Below, piece by piece: positions 33,026-41,649 of a DNA stretch of 64,000 nucleotides. The translations under genes and the position numbers were made by a program. The notes beneath the pieces were generated by a model. It was given only the letters and a program-made list of their open reading frames with translations, searched no databases and was not told the DNA's origin. The stretch is from JAMQPK01 sp035937795 (lineage in GTDB: Bacteria; Acidobacteriota; Vicinamibacteria; Vicinamibacterales; JAMQPK01), in assembly GCA_035937795.1 (NCBI GenBank), contig DASZHO010000149.1, positions 1-64,000 of the forward strand. The letters are read 5' to 3'. The stretch's first letter is position 1. Each line of letters opens with the position of its first letter.

Positions 33026-33427
33026 ATGGATGGCCTCGCGGAAATACTCGTCCCAATCGCCGCGATTCTCGGAGGACTCGGGTTTGCGGGCTACGCCATG
33101 AGCATCAAAGTGCGCATGCGCGAGATGCATCATCGCGAGCGCTTGGCCATGATCGAAAAGGGGATGACGCCGCCCCCCCTCCCGACGCGGTCCGACCGCG
33201 ATTTTGGTAGCCGCCACCGGCGCGGATCCGGGATCATCTGCATCTTTGCCGGCTTGGGGCTCGCCTTTCTGCTCGGCTATGGGAACAACCAGGGGATGCA
33301 GGGGTATGCCATCGGCGCCTTTGTGGCGCTGATTGGCGTCGCGATACTCATCAACAGCATCCTGGACAGTCGTCCGCTCAGGGACTCCAACCCCCCACGC
33401 TCCGATTCCAGCCCGCACCCGATGTAA
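33026..33427 (+). CDS. Small membrane protein, DUF6249-like
   Basis: A 133-residue protein with an N-terminal helix (AEILVPIAAILGGLGFAGYA), a basic stretch MREMHHRERLAMIEKGM that is typical of the DUF6249 group, and two further helices (SGIICIFAGLGLAFLLGY and GYAIGAFVALIGVAILI). GGGGAG at 33013-33018 fixes the start. Such genes often neighbour ECF sigma/anti-sigma pairs, as here where they are divergent. Function unknown. Confidence 0.6.
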   Translation: MDGLAEILVPIAAILGGLGFAGYAMSIKVRMREMHHRERLAMIEKGMTPPPLPTRSDRDFGSRHRRGSGIICIFAGLGLAFLLGYGNNQGMQGYAIGAFVALIGVAILINSILDSRPLRDSNPPRSDSSPHPM

Positions 33428-33434
33428 AGCCTTT

Positions 33435-33440
33435 TATAAT
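33435..33440 (+). promoter_or_regulatory. -10 box (TATAAT) of the PDZ-hydrolase gene
   Basis: A consensus TATAAT lies 13 nt before the ATG at 33454. The transcript would have a leader of only about 6 nt. Confidence 0.5.
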
Positions 33441-33453
33441 CGGCCAGAGTGGT

Positions 33454-35046
33454 ATGAAACGGATTCCCCTGGCCGGCGTCGCGCTGGCGTGTTTGGCCGC
33501 AGCCCGGATGGGCGCCTCTCCCGCGCCCGATGCCTCGGCAATCGATCGCGCCTTCCAGGAGTTCCTGGGCGCGCCGGACCAGGCGGCGGCAGCCAGGCGC
33601 GCCGACGCCGTCGTGAAAAGCGGCGTGCCGTTCGACGAAGCTGTCGCCCGGCTGCGGCGCGGCCGTGACTACTCGACGAGCGTGGCACGCGGCACCGAGC
33701 ACGGCCGTCATCGCACATTCGACGGCGTCGAACACGACTACACGTTCGTTGTCCCCGCCAACTACGATCCGTCGCGGCAATACCGGCTCCGCGTGCAGCT
33801 GCACGGCGGCGTGAGCAGACCGGAGCAGCCCGACCCCAACCGCCTGGGCATTGGCCGTCTTCCCGGCACGGTCGAAGAGATCTCCGTATTTCCTTCGGCG
33901 TGGGCTGATTCGCTGTGGTGGCAGGCATCGCAGGTCGACAACCTCGCGAAGATCCTCGACAAGCTGAAACGTACGTACAACGTCGATGAGAACCGCGTGT
34001 ACCTCACCGGCATATCCGATGGCGGCACGGGCGCCTATTTCATGGCCTTCCGCGACACGACGCCGTGGGCGAGCTTTCTGCCGCTCAACGGCAACATGCT
34101 GGTGCTGGCGTCGCCCGAGGTGGGGGCCGACGGCGAGATGTTTCCGGGGAACGCCGTCAACAAGCCATTTTTCGTCGTGAACGGAGGGCTCGATCGGCTC
34201 TATCCGGCGCATATCGTGCAGCCCTACGTTGAGCACCTCGAGAAACTCGGCGCCGACGTGGTGTTTCACGTGCAGCCGGACGCCGATCACAACACCGACT
34301 GGTGGCCCGAAGAGCGCGCCGCGTATGAGGCATTTGTCGACGGCCATCCGCGCGATCCGTTGCCGGACAAACTGTCGTGGGAGACCGAGCGCACCGATCG
34401 CTACAACCGTGCCCATTGGCTCGTGATCGATCGGCTTGGCGACGTCGCCGGCCAGGCGAAGCTTGCCGACAGCAATCTGCTCCTCGGGCGCGTCGAATAT
34501 GACTTCGGGTTGCGGATCAGCTCGAACATAGACGGCGGGCGGCGCGTGCTCGACGTGGCGCCGAACTCGAACGCATATCGGATCGGCCTGCGCCCCGGTG
34601 ATCTGATTCTCGACGTGGAAGGGCGGACGGTGCAGACTGCCCGCGATATTGTTGAACCGATGCAGCAATGGGCCATCGGCCGAACGGTGCGGGTGACCGT
34701 CGAGCGTGCTGGCCGGAGCGTGTCGCTGGAAGGGCCGTTTCAGCCGGATCAGTTCGAGGCGCCGGGAGGTCCCATCTTCCCCCGCGGGAAACCGTCGGGG
34801 CGTATCGACCTGGCGCGCCACGCGAACGTGGTCGAAGCATCGACGCGCGGCGTCCGCGCGTTCACGCTTCTGCTGTCGCCATCGAAATTCGATTTGACCA
34901 AGCCTGTTCGCGTCGTCGCCAACGGGCGAACCGTGTTTGAGGGCCCGGTCGCGCCGAGCGTGGCGACGCTTCTGAAATGGGCCGCGCGCGATAACGATCG
35001 AACGATGCTGTTCGGCGCCGAATTGACGGTAGACCTGACAAAATAG
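33454..35046 (+). CDS. Exported alpha/beta hydrolase with PDZ domain
   Basis: A 530-residue protein with a signal peptide (GVALACLAAARMGASPAP). Residues ~90-310 form an alpha/beta hydrolase of the polyhydroxybutyrate-depolymerase/feruloyl-esterase type: HDYTFVVPANYDPSRQYRLR, VQLHGGV, the nucleophile region RVYLTGISDGGTGAYFMAF (Ser in GxSxG) and a late His in PDADHNTDWWPEE. Residues ~385-450 are a PDZ domain (VAPNSNAYRIGLRPGDLILD). The C-terminal ~80 residues form another beta-rich segment. It would act outside the cell or in the periplasm as an esterase; the PDZ part may bind partners or substrate tails. It stands alone with a consensus -10 box. Confidence 0.82.
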   Translation: MKRIPLAGVALACLAAARMGASPAPDASAIDRAFQEFLGAPDQAAAARRADAVVKSGVPFDEAVARLRRGRDYSTSVARGTEHGRHRTFDGVEHDYTFVVPANYDPSRQYRLRVQLHGGVSRPEQPDPNRLGIGRLPGTVEEISVFPSAWADSLWWQASQVDNLAKILDKLKRTYNVDENRVYLTGISDGGTGAYFMAFRDTTPWASFLPLNGNMLVLASPEVGADGEMFPGNAVNKPFFVVNGGLDRLYPAHIVQPYVEHLEKLGADVVFHVQPDADHNTDWWPEERAAYEAFVDGHPRDPLPDKLSWETERTDRYNRAHWLVIDRLGDVAGQAKLADSNLLLGRVEYDFGLRISSNIDGGRRVLDVAPNSNAYRIGLRPGDLILDVEGRTVQTARDIVEPMQQWAIGRTVRVTVERAGRSVSLEGPFQPDQFEAPGGPIFPRGKPSGRIDLARHANVVEASTRGVRAFTLLLSPSKFDLTKPVRVVANGRTVFEGPVAPSVATLLKWAARDNDRTMLFGAELTVDLTK

Positions 35047-35071
35047 GAACGTGGGACCGGGTCATTAAGTG

Positions 35072-35665
35072 ATGGAATATCGGATCACGCAATATCCGCT
35101 CGAACAGGGCGCGCTCGAGATTCAGTACATCGAGGAATTCTTCGGCGAGTATCAGCGGCGCAAGACCGTTGCGGAGATTGTGGGCCGCCTCGAGCACCGC
35201 GATCATCTGATTCTGATGGCGACGGCGCCGCTCCCAGACGATCCCGGCAGCGTCGTGCCGGTGTCCTATAAGGTGGCGCACGAGATCCGTCTGCACGAGG
35301 ACAACCCGAAGCTGCAAGACCTGGTGGCGCGGCTGCGCGAGCACGTCAAGTTCGAAGGAAGACGGATCCTCTATACCTGGATTGGCGGCACGCGGCGTGA
35401 TTGGCGCGGCCAGGGGCACTTTCGCGCGTTGACCGAACAGCAGGAAGCATGGGCGCTGGAACAGGGCTTCGACGAGATCATCGTCAAAACCAAGAACAAG
35501 TTCTACGAGATGCGCGGCACGCTCGACCATCTCCGCTTCGACGTCGTGAAATACGAGCCGCACGCCGACAACCGCGAGTCGAAAGTCTATCTGAGCAAGA
35601 AATTGAATCCGGACGTGCTGGACACGCACCGGATGATGCGTACCGTCGTGACCATGGAATCGTAA
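35072..35665 (+). CDS. GNAT-family N-acetyltransferase
   Basis: A 197-residue protein with the GNAT acetyl-CoA loop TWIGGTRRDWRGQGHFRALT (R/Q-x-x-G-x-G/H) and a following helix QQEAWALEQGFDEIIVKTKN, then FYEMRGTLDHLRFDVVKYEP, a pattern like ribosomal or small-molecule acetyltransferases. The ATG at 35072 lies 26 bp after the PDZ-hydrolase stop, so they may be co-transcribed. Substrate unknown. Confidence 0.75.
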   Translation: MEYRITQYPLEQGALEIQYIEEFFGEYQRRKTVAEIVGRLEHRDHLILMATAPLPDDPGSVVPVSYKVAHEIRLHEDNPKLQDLVARLREHVKFEGRRILYTWIGGTRRDWRGQGHFRALTEQQEAWALEQGFDEIIVKTKNKFYEMRGTLDHLRFDVVKYEPHADNRESKVYLSKKLNPDVLDTHRMMRTVVTMES

Positions 35666-35675
35666 CAGGCTGCGA

Positions 35676-36041
35676 TCATGGGCGGGAATTGAGCGTAATG
35701 ATGAGTTTCTGCAGTCCCGCCACCACTTGGCTGTACTTCTGCTCGAAATCCCGGTACACTTCGGGGCGTAGCAAACCCAATCTGCTGGAGAGACCCAGCA
35801 GGTAAAGCACCTCCGCAGCAGAGCCTGCTGCGACGTTCACGAAATGAAGATAGTCGCGCATTGTTCGACGAATACAGCCTTCGACGAGGTTGGTCGGTAC
35901 CGAGATGGCGGCTCGCCGGATCTGATCGCACAATCCGAAACGTTCTTCCGAAGGAAACGCGGACGTTTTTGCGTACACCTCAATGACAAGTTCATCGGCC
36001 AGCCACCTTCCGGAGGCAAAAACCAATCCGTACCGTGACAC
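35676..36041 (-). CDS. Four-helix bundle protein (23S rRNA-intervening-sequence type)
   Basis: A 121-residue protein. The segment SAFPSEERFGLCDQIRRAAI followed by SVPTNLVEGCIRRTMRDYLH matches the S23/IVP four-helix bundle family (FPxEExFGLxxQxRRAAxSxPxNxxEG). C-terminal helices end QVVAGLQKLIITLNSR. I use the GTG at 36041; the frame further upstream runs into heptamer repeats and is not credible. The function of free-standing members is unknown. It is divergent from the topoisomerase genes. Confidence 0.78.
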   Translation of the reverse strand: MSRYGLVFASGRWLADELVIEVYAKTSAFPSEERFGLCDQIRRAAISVPTNLVEGCIRRTMRDYLHFVNVAAGSAAEVLYLLGLSSRLGLLRPEVYRDFEQKYSQVVAGLQKLIITLNSRP

Positions 36042-36048
36042 CGTCTCT

Positions 36049-36096
36049 GGCCCAGAGCCCAAACCCCAGAGCCCAAAGCCCGAAGCCCAGAGCCCA
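36049..36096. repeat. Degenerate heptamer repeat directly before parC-type gene
   Basis: About seven imperfect units of AGCCCAR (variants CCCAGAG, CCCAAAC, CCCGAAG) fill the 60-bp gap between the four-helix bundle gene and the topoisomerase A-subunit gene. They take up the place where promoter and ribosome binding site would be expected; none is visible before the ATG at 36103. Confidence 0.8.
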
Positions 36097-36102
36097 TTTT
36101 AG

Positions 36103-38508
36103 ATGTCCAAACGGCGAAAACCCGCAGACGTGAAGCTCGACTTCGATTCGCCGGTCGAACCGGGATCGGCCGAGGGCGGCAACGGCAGCGGTGGCGGCCA
36201 GGCCGCCGTTTCTCTACACGAGGCGGCGCAGTCGCGCTACCTGAATTACGCGCTGTCGGTGATCACGTCGCGCGCGTTGCCGGATGTGCGCGATGGGCTC
36301 AAGCCGGTTCAGCGCCGCATCCTTTATACGATGTGGCAGCAGGGGCTGACCGCCGACACGAAGTTCCGCAAGTGCGCGAAGGTCGTTGGCGACGTGATGG
36401 GAAGCTTTCATCCCCACGGCGACGCCGCCATCTACGAGACGCTCGTGCGTATGGCGCAGTCGTTTTCGCTGCGATATCCGCTGATCGACGGCTCGGGGAA
36501 CTTCGGATCGCTCGACGGCGACAACGCCGCGGCGATGCGCTACACGGAGTGCCGCCTGACGAGACTCAGCGACGAGCTGCTCGCGGAAATCGAGCAGGAC
36601 ACCGTGCCCTATCGGCCGAACTACGACGGCACCAAGACCGAGCCGGTCGTGCTGCCCGCGCGGCTGCCGAATCTGTTGATCAACGGCGCCACCGGCATTG
36701 CCGTCGGCATGGCCACCAACATCCCGCCGCACAATCTCGGGGAGGTCTGCACCGCGCTCGTCCGCCTGCTCGACAATGACGAGCTCGGCAACGCCCAGTT
36801 GTGCAAATACATCAAAGGGCCGGATTTTCCAACGGGCGGGCAGATTCTGAACTCGCCAGAAGAGATCAAGGCCTTGTATCGCACCGGCAGCGGCTCGATC
36901 AGGCTGCGCGGCACGTGGGATATCGGCGAGGAGACCCGGACGACCAAGACCGTCCACATCGACAGCGTGCCCTACACGGTGAACAAGGCTCAGCTGGTCG
37001 AGCGCATCGCCGAGGTGGTGCTCAGCAGGAAGCTTCCGCAGCTTCTCGATGTGAAGGACGTGTCGACCGAGGACGTGCGCATTGCCCTCGAGCTGAAAAA
37101 GGACGCCGACGAGAAGATGGTGATGGCCTACCTCTACAAGCACACGCCGCTGCAGACGACGTTCCCGGTCAATCTGACGTGCCTGATTCCAACGGAGAAT
37201 CCCGAGGTCGGTCGCCCGGAGCGGCTGGACCTGAAATCGATTCTCTGGCACTTCCTCCACTTCCGCCTCGAAGTGGTGACCAACCGGCTCGAGCACGAGC
37301 TCGAGGCGCTGAAGAAGCGCATCCATATTCTCGAAGGCTTCGAGCAGGTGTTTGCCGTGCTCGACGAGGTCCTGCGGATCGTCCGCAAGTCGGACGGCAA
37401 GCAGGACGCCGCCGAAAAAATCATGAAGCGCTTCGGGCTCGATGCCGAGCAGACCGACGCGATTCTCGAGCTGAAGATTTACCGCCTCGCGCGGCTCGAG
37501 ATACTGGTCATCCAGCAGGAGCTGGACGAGAGACGGAAGCGCGCGAAGCAAATCAGCGGTCTGTTGAAGAACGAGGAGAGCCGCTGGAAGCTGGTGCGCG
37601 AAGAGCTCGAGGACATCCAGAGAACGTACGCGGACGCCAAGACCGACAAGCGGCGCACGAAGATCGAGGCCGAGGAAACCGTCGAGTACTCGGTCGACGA
37701 CTTCATCGTAGAGGAAGACAACGTCGTGATCGTGTCGCAGGACGGGTGGGTGAAGCGGCAGAAGGAAGTGAAGGACCTGTCGACCACGCGGCTTCGTGAA
37801 GGTGATGCGGTGCTCGCCGTGCTCGTCGGCAGCACGCGAGCGACGGTTGTGTTCTTCACGAATTTCGGCAGCGCGTATACGTGCCGCGTGATCGACGTGC
37901 CGGCTTCCACTGGTTACGGAGAGCCGGTGCAGAGCCTGTTCAAGCTCAAGGACGGCGAGCGCGTGATTGCGGCAGCCAGCCTCGATCCGCGCCTGGCGGC
38001 CGGGATCAAACCGAAGAAAGAAGGCGACATCCCACCCACGCACGCGGTGGCGGTGACAAGCGACGGCTACAGCTTGCGCTTCGGTCTCGAGCCGTTTGTC
38101 GAAGCGAGCACCCGCGCCGGCCGGAGATTTGCGCGCGTCGGCCAGGACGCCGAAGTGGTGGGCGTGTCGGTGGTGCGCGGCGGCGAGATCCTGATTGCCG
38201 CCACGCGGCAGGCGCGTGCGCTGCTGTGCAAGGTGGACGAAGTGAACTTTCTGTCCGGCCCGGGCCGCGGTGTGATTTTGATCAAGCTCGGAAAAAAAGA
38301 CGACGACCGCGTGCTGGGATTTGTCGCCTCGACGGGCGATCGCGATCTCCTGACGGTGGAGACCACGCGCGGTGCGACGCAGACAATCAGCACCGGGAAA
38401 TACAGCGTAACGGGTCGCGGCGGCCGCGGCCGCGAGCTCCTTCAGCGCGGTGAGTTTACGCGCGTTGTGCCTGCGATTCCCGAGCTTCCCCAGATTTCCG
38501 GTGCCTGA
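36103..38508 (+). CDS. parC: Type IIA topoisomerase subunit A (ParC/GyrA family)
   Basis: An 801-residue protein. Breakage-reunion domain: SRYLNYALSVITSRALPDVR and DGLKPVQRRILYTMWQQGL near the start, quinolone-region HPHGDAAIYETLVRMAQSFS, and catalytic Tyr147 in AAAMRYTECRL. Coiled-coil and tower follow (LEHELEALKKRIHILEGFEQ). The C-terminal beta-pinwheel lacks a canonical QRRGGKG GyrA-box, having VKRQKEVKDLSTTRL at the place of the first blade's loop, which favours a topoisomerase IV assignment. At the position equal to E. coli GyrA Ser83 it has Ala108, and Glu112 for Asp87. Works as A2B2 with the B subunit encoded 260 bp downstream. A ~30-residue Gly/Ser-rich start precedes the domain. Confidence 0.85.
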   Translation: MSKRRKPADVKLDFDSPVEPGSAEGGNGSGGGQAAVSLHEAAQSRYLNYALSVITSRALPDVRDGLKPVQRRILYTMWQQGLTADTKFRKCAKVVGDVMGSFHPHGDAAIYETLVRMAQSFSLRYPLIDGSGNFGSLDGDNAAAMRYTECRLTRLSDELLAEIEQDTVPYRPNYDGTKTEPVVLPARLPNLLINGATGIAVGMATNIPPHNLGEVCTALVRLLDNDELGNAQLCKYIKGPDFPTGGQILNSPEEIKALYRTGSGSIRLRGTWDIGEETRTTKTVHIDSVPYTVNKAQLVERIAEVVLSRKLPQLLDVKDVSTEDVRIALELKKDADEKMVMAYLYKHTPLQTTFPVNLTCLIPTENPEVGRPERLDLKSILWHFLHFRLEVVTNRLEHELEALKKRIHILEGFEQVFAVLDEVLRIVRKSDGKQDAAEKIMKRFGLDAEQTDAILELKIYRLARLEILVIQQELDERRKRAKQISGLLKNEESRWKLVREELEDIQRTYADAKTDKRRTKIEAEETVEYSVDDFIVEEDNVVIVSQDGWVKRQKEVKDLSTTRLREGDAVLAVLVGSTRATVVFFTNFGSAYTCRVIDVPASTGYGEPVQSLFKLKDGERVIAAASLDPRLAAGIKPKKEGDIPPTHAVAVTSDGYSLRFGLEPFVEASTRAGRRFARVGQDAEVVGVSVVRGGEILIAATRQARALLCKVDEVNFLSGPGRGVILIKLGKKDDDRVLGFVASTGDRDLLTVETTRGATQTISTGKYSVTGRGGRGRELLQRGEFTRVVPAIPELPQISGA

Positions 38509-38641
38509 CACGATCTCCATCCGCAAGTTCAGAGCAGGCGACGTCGCGCACGTGCCGCTGCTCGTACTTTTCACGCCGGTTTGGTACACTGGGGCATCGA
38601 GGAATGACTCGAAGTGGTTTGATGACCTCGTACGCGGGTGG

Positions 38642-38726
38642 CGCCGATTTTTTCTTGCCCGCCGCGCAGGGCCGTCTCACGTGACAGGTGGTTGTCGGCC
38701 CGAGGACGGGCGAGGAAAAATCGGCG
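38642..38726. repeat. Imperfect 20-bp inverted repeat in the gap between topoisomerase genes
   Basis: cgccgattttttcttgcccg (38642-38661) and cgggcgaggaaaaatcggcg (38707-38726) pair with two mismatches around a 45-nt loop that itself contains short pairing stretches. It sits in the 261-bp gap between the A and B subunit genes and could fold in the transcript ahead of the B subunit start. No U-tract follows, so it is not a standard terminator. Confidence 0.65.
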
Positions 38727-38769
38727 ACAGGACCCGCTTAGTGAGGTTATCGAAACCGTCTCTAATTTA

Positions 38770-40677
38770 ATGGCCTACACCGCCAAAGACATCACCGTCC
38801 TGGAAGGCCTCGAGCCGGTTCGCCGCCGCCCCGGCATGTACATCGGCGGCGTCGGATCCTCCGGGCTCCATCACCTCGTCTGGGAGATTCTCGACAATTC
38901 GATCGACGAGGCCATGAACGGCCACGCCTCGAACATCTGGGTCACCCTGCACAAAGACGGTTCCTCGATCACCGTCGAAGATGACGGGCGCGGGATCCCG
39001 ATCGATAAGCATCCGACCAGCAAGAAGAGCGCGTTGGAAGTGATTTTCACGATGCTGCACGCCGGCGGAAAATTCGATCACGGCAGCTACAAAACGGCGG
39101 GCGGCCTTCACGGGGTGGGCGCGAGCGTCGTGAATGCGCTCTCGAAGGAACTGGTGGCGACCGTTCGCCGCGATGGTGCCGAATGGGAGCAGCGGTTCAA
39201 GCAGGGCCAGCCTCTGGGACCGCCGAGAAAAGTTGGTCCCGCGCGCGGCAGCGGCACGAAGATTTTTTTCCGTCCGGACCCGGCGATCTTTCCGAAAGTG
39301 GAGCTCGACGCCGTCGTCATCGCCGAGCGCCTCGATGTAGCCAGCTATCTGCACAAGGGGCTCAAGATCACATTCGAGAGCGAGGCCGAGAAGACCAGGG
39401 CCACCTTCGAGCACAGCGATGGGCTCGTTGCCTACTTGAAGAAGATTGTGGCCGAGCGCGGCGCCAAACCGATTCACGATGCCGCGTTCACGCTGGAAAA
39501 GCAGAACGGCTTGCGCCTCGATCTCGTGTTGCAATGGACCGAGTCGACCGAAGAGCACATCCGGAGCTACGTGAACGGCATTCCCACGGGATCCGGCGGC
39601 ACGCACGAGAACGGACTGCGCGCTGGCCTGGGCAAGGCGATGCGGAATTTCATCGACACGCATAACCTGTCGCCCAAAGGCGTGACGATTGCCGCCGAAG
39701 ACATCCGCGAGGGCCTTACCGGCGTGTTGAGCATCTTCATGCAGGAGCCCCAATTTCAAGGGCAAACCAAAGATCGGTTGAACAACCCCGAAGCGATGTC
39801 GGCCGTCGATTCGCTGGTCCGCCCCGGCCTCGAGCACTGGCTGAATCACAACAGCAGCGTGGCCGAAGCGATTGTGGCGCGGATCATTCTCGCGGCTCGG
39901 GCGCGTGAAGCCAGCCGCGCGGCGTCGCAGGAAGTGACGCGGAAGAGTGCGACGTCGGGCCGGCTGAATCTTCCCGGCAAGCTGAGCGATTGCAGCGGCT
40001 CGGGCCGCTCCGATTCCGAGCTCTTCATCGTCGAAGGCGACTCGGCCGGCGGATCGGCCAAGCAAGGCCGCGACCGGACGCGCCAGGCGATCCTTCCGCT
40101 GCGCGGCAAAGTGCTGAATACCGAGAGCGCGTCGCTGGCCAAGGTGCTCGAGAACAAGGAATTGTCCGATCTGGTGACGGCCATCGGCACCGGACTGGGG
40201 AAGAACTTCGATCTGGCGCGCCTGCGCTACGGCAAGCTGATCATCCTGGCCGACGCAGATTCGGACGGGAATCACATTGCCACTCTGCTCCTGACGTTTC
40301 TCTATCGGCATATTCCGCAACTGATCAAGGAAGGCAAGGTCTTTCTCGCGCAGCCGCCGCTCTATCGCATCGACATCGGCAAAGAGACATTCTGGGCGCT
40401 CGACGATGCGCACCGGGATGCGATTGTGAAGAAGCACAAGAGTAGCAACGGCCGCGGGAACCCCGAGATCACGCGATTCAAGGGCCTTGGCGAGATGATG
40501 CCGAAAGTGCTGTGGGAAACGACACTCAACCCGAAGACCCGCCGCCTCCTGCGCGTCGACATTTCAGACCAGATCGTGACCGACCGCGTGATCAACGAAC
40601 TGATGGGCAAAGACGCCAGCGCCCGCTTCCGCTTCATCATGGAGCGCGCCGAGGAAGCCGAGGAGCTCGACGTCTAG
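38770..40677 (+). CDS. parE: Type IIA topoisomerase subunit B (ParE/GyrB family)
   Basis: A 635-residue ATPase subunit. GHKL domain: LEGLEPVRRRPGMYIGGVGS, EILDNSIDEAMNGHAS, VEDDGRGIPIDKHP and KTAGGLHGVGASVVNALSKE. TOPRIM: FIVEGDSAGGSAKQGRDRTR (Glu422) and LADADSDGNHIATLLLTFLY (Asp residues near 495-499). The C-terminus MERAEEAEELDV is a short acidic tail. The 635-residue length without an insert, and the context, fit ParE or a short GyrB; which one cannot be settled from one pair. The ATG at 38770 is preferred by homology; the frame is open upstream through the gap but shows no domain. Confidence 0.87.
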   Translation: MAYTAKDITVLEGLEPVRRRPGMYIGGVGSSGLHHLVWEILDNSIDEAMNGHASNIWVTLHKDGSSITVEDDGRGIPIDKHPTSKKSALEVIFTMLHAGGKFDHGSYKTAGGLHGVGASVVNALSKELVATVRRDGAEWEQRFKQGQPLGPPRKVGPARGSGTKIFFRPDPAIFPKVELDAVVIAERLDVASYLHKGLKITFESEAEKTRATFEHSDGLVAYLKKIVAERGAKPIHDAAFTLEKQNGLRLDLVLQWTESTEEHIRSYVNGIPTGSGGTHENGLRAGLGKAMRNFIDTHNLSPKGVTIAAEDIREGLTGVLSIFMQEPQFQGQTKDRLNNPEAMSAVDSLVRPGLEHWLNHNSSVAEAIVARIILAARAREASRAASQEVTRKSATSGRLNLPGKLSDCSGSGRSDSELFIVEGDSAGGSAKQGRDRTRQAILPLRGKVLNTESASLAKVLENKELSDLVTAIGTGLGKNFDLARLRYGKLIILADADSDGNHIATLLLTFLYRHIPQLIKEGKVFLAQPPLYRIDIGKETFWALDDAHRDAIVKKHKSSNGRGNPEITRFKGLGEMMPKVLWETTLNPKTRRLLRVDISDQIVTDRVINELMGKDASARFRFIMERAEEAEELDV

Positions 40678-40767
40678 CGGCGACACGCGGGTCACATCCC
40701 TCCCATTGATCTAGAATCAGTCATCACGTCAACAAAAGACGCCTATCGGCACACGCAGATCGGGTGG

Positions 40768-41649
40768 GTGATCATCGTGACGTCATTGCTGGTGTTGCTG
40801 GTGATGACGATTCCACTAATGACGATTCCTCCAATGACGATCCCACCAATGACGATGCCAATTCGTCTGTTGCCGGTTGCCGTCATCTTCCTTGCCCTTC
40901 TTTTGTTCGGCACGTTGGCCGTGGCGGTCGACGAGAGGCAGCTCTCGCTGCGATTCGGTATTGGCCTGATTCGAAGGAATATCCCGCTGGCCGACATCCG
41001 GTCGTTCAAGGCCGTGCGCAATCCCTGGTATTACGGGTGGGGCATCCGGATCAATCAGGCTGGCAGGCTGTATAACGTGTCGGGCCTCTCCGCAGTCGAT
41101 CTCCTTCTCAACGACGGCAAACACGTGAGGGTAGGCACCGATGAGCCGGAGGCGCTCGTGGGCGCGCTCCGTCGCGCGATCGGCGAACCCCGGCCGCTCA
41201 CACCTGAAGAGCAGCGCGCGGCCGTCACGGCCGGCCGCAGGTCGGCCGCGCTCGTCGCCTTTGCGAGCGTGGCGATCGCGATGATGGTGCTGGGGGTGTT
41301 ATATGCCGGGATGCAGCCGCCAAGCGTCAACATCTCGGCGTCCGGGCTCGCGATTCGCGGCGGCGCGTTTTACGCCGTGGACATGCCGATGACCGACATC
41401 GTGGAGCTGTCGCTGCAGGATACAATTCCAGGCGTGACTCGAAAGATCAATGGATTCAACGCAGGCAATACCCTGCGCGGCCACTTTCAACTCCAGGTGC
41501 TTGGCGACGGGCAACTCTTCATCAACCGCGGCGTTGCGCCCTACCTCGTGGTGAAAACGCGCGACAGCTTTGTGATCGTCAACTTCAAAGATCCGCAACG
41601 CACGCGCGATCTATACGCATCGCTGAAACAGCGGCTGCAGGCACGATGA
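40768..41649 (+). CDS. Membrane protein with PH-like domain, unknown function
   Basis: A 293-residue protein from GTG 40768. A hydrophobic start contains four Met-Thr-Ile-Pro units encoded by a 15-bp tandem repeat, then a helix (PVAVIFLALLLFGTLAVAVD). The soluble part ERQLSLRFGIGLIRRNIPLA followed by DIRSFKAVRNPWYYGWGIRI is typical of bacterial PH-like membrane proteins. A second hydrophobic helix (VAFASVAIAMMVLGVLYAG) is followed by a second, related-looking region. The frame is open upstream and reads AYRHTQIGWVIIV, which looks like genuine protein sequence before the first standard start codon. It overlaps the next gene by 4 bp. Confidence 0.6.
   Translation: MIIVTSLLVLLVMTIPLMTIPPMTIPPMTMPIRLLPVAVIFLALLLFGTLAVAVDERQLSLRFGIGLIRRNIPLADIRSFKAVRNPWYYGWGIRINQAGRLYNVSGLSAVDLLLNDGKHVRVGTDEPEALVGALRRAIGEPRPLTPEEQRAAVTAGRRSAALVAFASVAIAMMVLGVLYAGMQPPSVNISASGLAIRGGAFYAVDMPMTDIVELSLQDTIPGVTRKINGFNAGNTLRGHFQLQVLGDGQLFINRGVAPYLVVKTRDSFVIVNFKDPQRTRDLYASLKQRLQAR
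40804..40863. repeat. 15-bp coding tandem repeat, four units (Met-Thr-Ile-Pro-x)
   Basis: Units at 40804-40818, 40819-40833, 40834-40848 and 40849-40863 share atgacgat(t/c/g)cc and differ at few positions. They add 20 residues to the first membrane segment of the PH-like protein. Confidence 0.85.

Noticed and set aside
36214..38589. A 791-codon minus-strand open frame opposite the topoisomerase A gene
   Set aside because: No recognisable domains; the opposite strand is an unambiguous topoisomerase subunit.
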